From contig NW_019091361.1 in NCBI RefSeq assembly GCF_001949145.1, positions 1,066,003 to 1,130,002 on the forward strand: a DNA stretch of 64,000 nt, read 5' to 3'. Origin of the DNA: Acanthaster planci (lineage: Eukaryota; Echinodermata; Asteroidea; Valvatida; Acanthasteridae). Below the pieces are notes generated by a model. The model worked only from the letters and a program-made list of their open reading frames with translations, made no database searches and was not told where the DNA came from. The position numbers were made by a program, and so were the translations under genes. This document shows positions 59,101 to 64,000 of this stretch, in pieces (position 1 is the first letter of the stretch; each line of letters opens with the position of its first letter).

Positions 59101-62100
59101 GAGGTTTGGTCTTCACTCAGATGGTGCAACATTTATCCCTATCAACTACTGATCAGGCTGCAGAAATTCACGACGCAACAACACTGTTAGTGACGGCGTA
59201 TATTTCCAATCACCATCCGAAAAGCTCGTGGATTATTAACAAGACTCGCGCAAGGATTAGGCCTAACATTTTACAGAGATTGCAGCTGGTTTCGACAGCG
59301 CCGAGGTTTCATCTTGCCATCTGTATTCAAATTGGTAAGCACAGTCGCCACAGTTACGGCAATCATTCTGTGGATTCTAATCCCAACATCACGCCAATTT
59401 AGGGCCTTTGAAATTACACAAGACGCTGACGACAAGCACACTCAGTGGCATTGACGACATTACATCGATGCGATGACTCAACGTCGCGCCAATTTAATTC
59501 TGGAATATATTCGCGGGGTGCCCAATTTCAGTCGTATTCCTGAACATATTGTATACATTTGAAATCCTTAATAGGATGGTACCAGGTGATTTGGGGGGTC
59601 GGAATGAAATCGTAGAAAAGTGTCTGGTTTAATGTTTTCAAATTCATACACTACGTTGGGGAACCTGGTTGAAATTGGGTGCCCCACCAATACGGTCTAG
59701 TTAGTTTAGCAGCTATCTAATAGGCCTACTTTCGTCAGCGATTCCTTCTGGAATCTTGAAGAAGCTTCCATCTCGAACTCAAAGAGACCAGACGAAATGG
59801 GGACACAGGAAATTAATATGCGCTATTTGTGATATGCAGACTGAATTCCAGACTGAGAAAGGAAACTTGTATACTTCTTTGGAGCCAGTATTAAACCTCA
59901 TAAAAATTGAAAATACCCAATGCTGCATCAGCGTCCAGGAAATAGACCTAGTGAAAGTAATAGATTGTTTTGCTATTCTTCTTGAAATGTATGTCTCTTT
60001 CCAGATGCTCAATGGATTAGGTTTTTGCAGAAACGACTTGTGTGATGTTTGAGTGACGCTAATCGAAGAATCAGGGGGGGGGCGAAAGGCACACTGATAT
60101 CCAACATGAAGGATAAGGTTCATTTCTCCCTCGTTTTTCTTCCTTTCCTTGACAAAGGTGTTGTACTCAAGCCCAAGTACCAAATACTGAAAGGTGTAGC
60201 TGTGTAAAATTCAGAAAATTTATAAAAAGAATCTTTTCGCGGAAACGTGTCCAAAACATTGATGCAAATGGTCCAAATGAATTGTTCTGAGCATGGCATA
60301 TTTTCCACCACATGTGTTATTATGCGCTCTTACTCGGGGCACGTCCCTCCTTATTACTCAAATCGAAGCTAGCCCGTCCACCTGCATGCCTGCAACCTTG
60401 TCAATCTAGCTTTGTATGGGCCCAATGTTTCTCCTGTAAAGTTTGTGTCGAAGGAACACGACAGTGTGGCTTCTATTTTAAGGCGGCAATCGATACCTGT
60501 AAAACAAGTCCAGGTGAAGATCTTGTTTATGTTTCAGCGTTGCTGACAGCAGAATGAAAACATTCTTCTCAGGTAAGCGCCTGTTGCTCCGTTTCAGTTG
60601 GAAAGTTTGATACGGCTGCGTTTTCAGACAGCCGCGAGGCATTTCCTAGGTCCTTGTCGAGATATTTTGCTTCAGATGGGATCAGTTTGAGTGTGATGGT
60701 CTCTCAGATCGAATGCTCAGGTAGACGAGACACTGCATTGCAGCTACTTAATCCCTGTGCTATCTCTGAAAAAAGGAGATTGGTATGGTGACAGGGGTAT
60801 AGACAGTTTCTGCTTGGAGGGAATACTCCAAGGACTTGTTCAATGACGCGGCAGTGGTTGATAATGATTAGGATTGACGTGTTTGCCTTGACTTCTCGAG
60901 GAGTGTGCGTATTACTACGAACGTCACCAATAAGGCAAAGTAAGCCTGAAGAGCAGCGTCATGAGTGTGCCGCTGTAGGTGTGTACGCGTTGAACTCGCT
61001 GTAGTAAGGACACCCGTACAAACAGAAGTGTTTTTTGCTTGTCACTGCTATCAAGAAAGAAGCAACATAACATCGTCATAAATAGATATTAATGATATGA
61101 ACATTGGCAGGTGACGATGACAAATTGTTGACGTGTAACTCAGACAGGAAATGCGGACGTAGAAGTATAGCCGCTTCAAATACTTATATTATGTGTTCAT
61201 TTTAATGTTTGTGTCAGTTATTCTCATGTCACTCTATAATAGGCCTATAACCTATACAATTTTCTATACCAGAGAACTTCTTCCAAATACAAAGTTAAAA
61301 AGGGATTAAGTTCCTGTTTGTCTTTATCCGCTTTTGTTGCGGAGGGCTGGTTCTGTCCTATTTGAATTTACCTTCGCGCGGGATATGATGATAAACCTGA
61401 CTTGGTTTCACACTACATTTTGTATTGGAAATCCTATGCTGAGATCAACAAATGCCAGTATACACGCTATGTGAAGTTGAGCATTGTCCGCTTATTATTT
61501 TCACGGGAGTAGTCTACCGTTACGGATCAAAATCTGTCGCCGGTGCCTTTAACCATTTGGGTGTCATGGTGTGTCAGTCTGTTGGCCTGGTCACAGACGT
61601 ATATACACGAGGGTTATTGTCCACATACCCAAAATATATAATTATGTTAACGTGCATCGGTGAGTCTAGCTCCTCTAAATACGTGCATTGAATAGTTTAG
61701 TTCCCAGACCAAGATATACCGACTGCTTTGAGAGATCTTTAGTCCAGTAGCCACCGAGGTCACGTCAGCGATACGAGAGGAACTGCTCCTATTTCCAAAA
61801 TTTTCCGACATTTGAAAAATTGCCCGAATCCATTTCGTGTTTTTTTTTTTAGATAAAGTGCCATGAACATTTTGGTAATATTGGGTTTGTAAAAACCTAT
61901 ATTGGCCTAAATTGCTTCCCTTAGCAGATTCTTTATATTCATCATGTTCAGTAAGTTTCTCGTTTTATTATTTTGGTCTTCACTTTTGGTCAACTTTTAT
62001 TACGGGCCTTCTTACCGATGGAGGTTCCTCTGGTCGTAACTGAACTTCGTTGGTTCACGAACGACCAGGATTGAAACGCAAGCGCTACGGTTGCATCGCT

Positions 62101-62310
62101 ACCAACAAACTGAACACTCCCGACCAACGGCGCTCTTTTCAACTGATGAGGGGATTCCAAGTGCTTAAAAACTCACGTGCTTGTGCTGCACCTTAATTTA
62201 CACGGGACATCCTGTCAGCTGTCATAATTACGTCAGGAATCCAGACTAGTGCATCAACAAAGAAAACGCTCGTTGAGGTGGAAAAAGAAGTGAAAGGTGT
62301 TGTACGGAAT

Positions 62311-62484
62311 AAGGGCGATTCACAATAGCGGGCTTCCAAGAGTTTGCAACGCGTTGGCCAATCACAATGCGCGACTGAATCTGTCGACCCTTTCCAAACG
62401 CACATTGGGTCGACAGATTTCGCGCATTGTGATATATGCCAATGCGTTGCAAACTCTTGGGGTGCGCTAATGTGAAACGCCCGT
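62311..62484. mobile_element. Palindromic MITE, copy 2
   Basis: About 174 bp, of the same family as 45029-45186. It shares AGAGTTTGCAACGCGTTGGC, CCAATCACAATGCGCGA and TGGGTCGACAGATTTCGCGC. Its own arms also pair: GAGTTTGCAACGC on the left appears inverted as GCGTTGCAAACTC on the right. The arms are better preserved than in copy 1. Confidence 0.9.
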
Positions 62485-64000
62485 ATTGGTAACACACTCT
62501 TTGAGTTATTCAGCTCGTACCCCGCCATGTATACCTCATAAATTGTGTTATGTCTCCGTTGCAAAATTTTTGATAGCCTGCAGTTTTTTAAAGTTTTTTA
62601 AAATTATGTATTGGTGGCAGTAGGAGTTAAACTGCTGAGTATATTTGAAGCAAAAAGCTTCAAGTTGTCGATATATGTTTGATCGAAGCTTTGCCTTGTT
62701 GAGCAAGCCCTTATCTTTTGGAGGGAGATGGGTGCATAAATGCCGTATGGCTTCTGGTCAAATACTACGTGCATTGCCAGATCTTCACGGGCGAAACGAA
62801 AAATCAATAAACAGCCATTAAGTACAGGCCCGTCTTGGTCTTACCTACATCAAACACCTGAAAACAATTCGGGATCTGTGCGTGATGAACATCCTAAACT
62901 GCTGCCAAGAGCCAGCATGTGTTATATTTCAGGGTCGGGCTGAAAGGGGCTTGTCAAAAACATCCTTTTGAAATGTCTTTTGAGGATAGTTCCGTACACA
63001 CAGTCATTCTCCACCCCCATAAACCGAGGTAAAAAGAGCAAAGCAGACTGTTTCAAGATTTAACGAACTAAAATCAAGGCCAGATAATTACTATGCCTCC
63101 CAATATTCGGGGGCCTACGGTGTTACAAAGATACTGTAATGCCATATTGTACACACGAAATAAAAGTTTAAATTAAAAGCTTCGGCGTCTCTCTCTAAGT
63201 TTTCTGAAATTTCGATTTTGAGAAGGCTTCAAACTATAGCTATAGTTTTGTGCAGCTTGGCATCAGCATAAAAAGCAAGGTCACGGTATACGTAGGGCAG
63301 AGAAGAGCACACGGAACACTGGTTTCTGAAGGGCCAAAGGAATTGCCGAACGGAGGACTTAACCTCCTTACAAGTCAACGACCGCGAAGGCCAGTCAAGC
63401 ACAATATCTATTCCCTTAGTCAATCCCGTCATTCAGTGGTCGTCGATAGGCTTGTCATTCAGGTTTAATGGTTTGTTTGATAGGTACAGCACTGAATGTC
63501 AAGTGGCCAACCGTACAAGAAACAATAAAATCAAAGCAAACACTAATTATCAGTACATCTTCCAGCATCCTGTTTTCAAGGTATCCCGCTTAGATCTACT
63601 GCGGGAGAGACAATTAGGCCTAAGTAGGCCTAAATCAAATTAGCTTTTGATGAAGTTTTTGATTGTCAAGTCACGTCAGGCGTCTTTTAGTTCGTGTCAT
63701 CTGCCTCTCTTTAACCATCCACGATCAATCAGGAAAACAGGCTTCACATTATCGTCCCCCGTTTTTCCGATTTATATTGCGTTGCATTCTGACGTGACAT
63801 CCTCGATTTCCACTTTGTTAAACTGCACCTTCCAACTCTACCCTCGGACATCTCTCAATATTACGCGTCCTCATATTGACATGTTTTTACGGAGAAAACT
63901 GATACAGTTTCCATTTGCGTGAAGTGAGCACTTCCGGCAAAATGACGCGTCTAAACTGAATCATGGTAGCTAAAAACATGCAAAAATTTTCAGGACTACC

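Larger units (their letters stand above)
39800..64000. other. Gene-poor region, no supportable coding exons
   Basis: About 24 kb in which every open frame is short and without domain character. It contains the MITE copies listed separately, a GC-rich patch at about 43000-43055, and scattered exon-like splice signals (for example ATG followed by gtaagt at 48829). It could be intergenic or a long intron of a gene whose coding exons lie outside the window. Confidence 0.55.

Overview
The window is 64 kb of an invertebrate deuterostome genome. The evidence is spliced genes with GT/AG introns, extracellular proteins built from class 1-1 modules (EGF, HYR, Sushi, ephrin-receptor-like), relics of non-LTR retrotransposons, several small inverted-repeat transposons, and frequent short palindromes of the TACATGTA and TAGGCCTA type. 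I associate these palindromes with echinoderm, hemichordate and lancelet genomes. An echinoderm or hemichordate is my best guess, but the sequence alone does not settle the phylum. There are no prokaryotic features, and most long ORFs outside the three genes look like chance or intronic frames.

Positions 1-25,900 (+ strand) hold the 3' part of a large single-pass membrane protein gene. I can place 26 coding exons. Eighteen of them (1657-16577) each encode one EGF-like domain. Four exons encode two pairs of HYR domains, then come one Sushi/CCP exon, one long exon with a basic furin-type site, one ephrin-receptor-like (GCC2/GCC3) exon, and a last exon with a transmembrane helix and a 140-residue cytoplasmic tail ending at 24939. 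Every internal junction is phase 1. The HYR-HYR-Sushi-basic site-GCC2/GCC3 order matches the central module of SVEP1/polydom, but here it sits between an EGF array and a membrane anchor. The 5' end, with the signal peptide, is not visible. One EGF exon (7554-7666) is one base short of its sisters and would shift the frame. The introns carry a retrotransposon relic, two TTAA-flanked MITE-like elements, a large inverted repeat and a 31-bp satellite broken by a 553-base assembly gap.

Positions 26,180-26,700 hold a second non-LTR retrotransposon relic (- strand). Positions 29,580-33,004 (- strand) hold a complete five-exon gene for a secretory-pathway cyclophilin, PPIB, 232 residues, with an unusual insertion before the catalytic loop. 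Positions 36,249-39,716 (- strand) hold a complete three-exon cytochrome P450 of the CYP2 clan, 491 residues, with all signature motifs.

Positions 39,800-64,000 contain no coding region I can support. I see two copies of a palindromic MITE about 17 kb apart, a nested inverted-repeat element near 52.8 kb, and a few isolated exon-like signals that could be 5' exons of genes lying beyond the window. The three genes have no evident functional link: an adhesion/signalling receptor, an ER folding enzyme and an ER monooxygenase.
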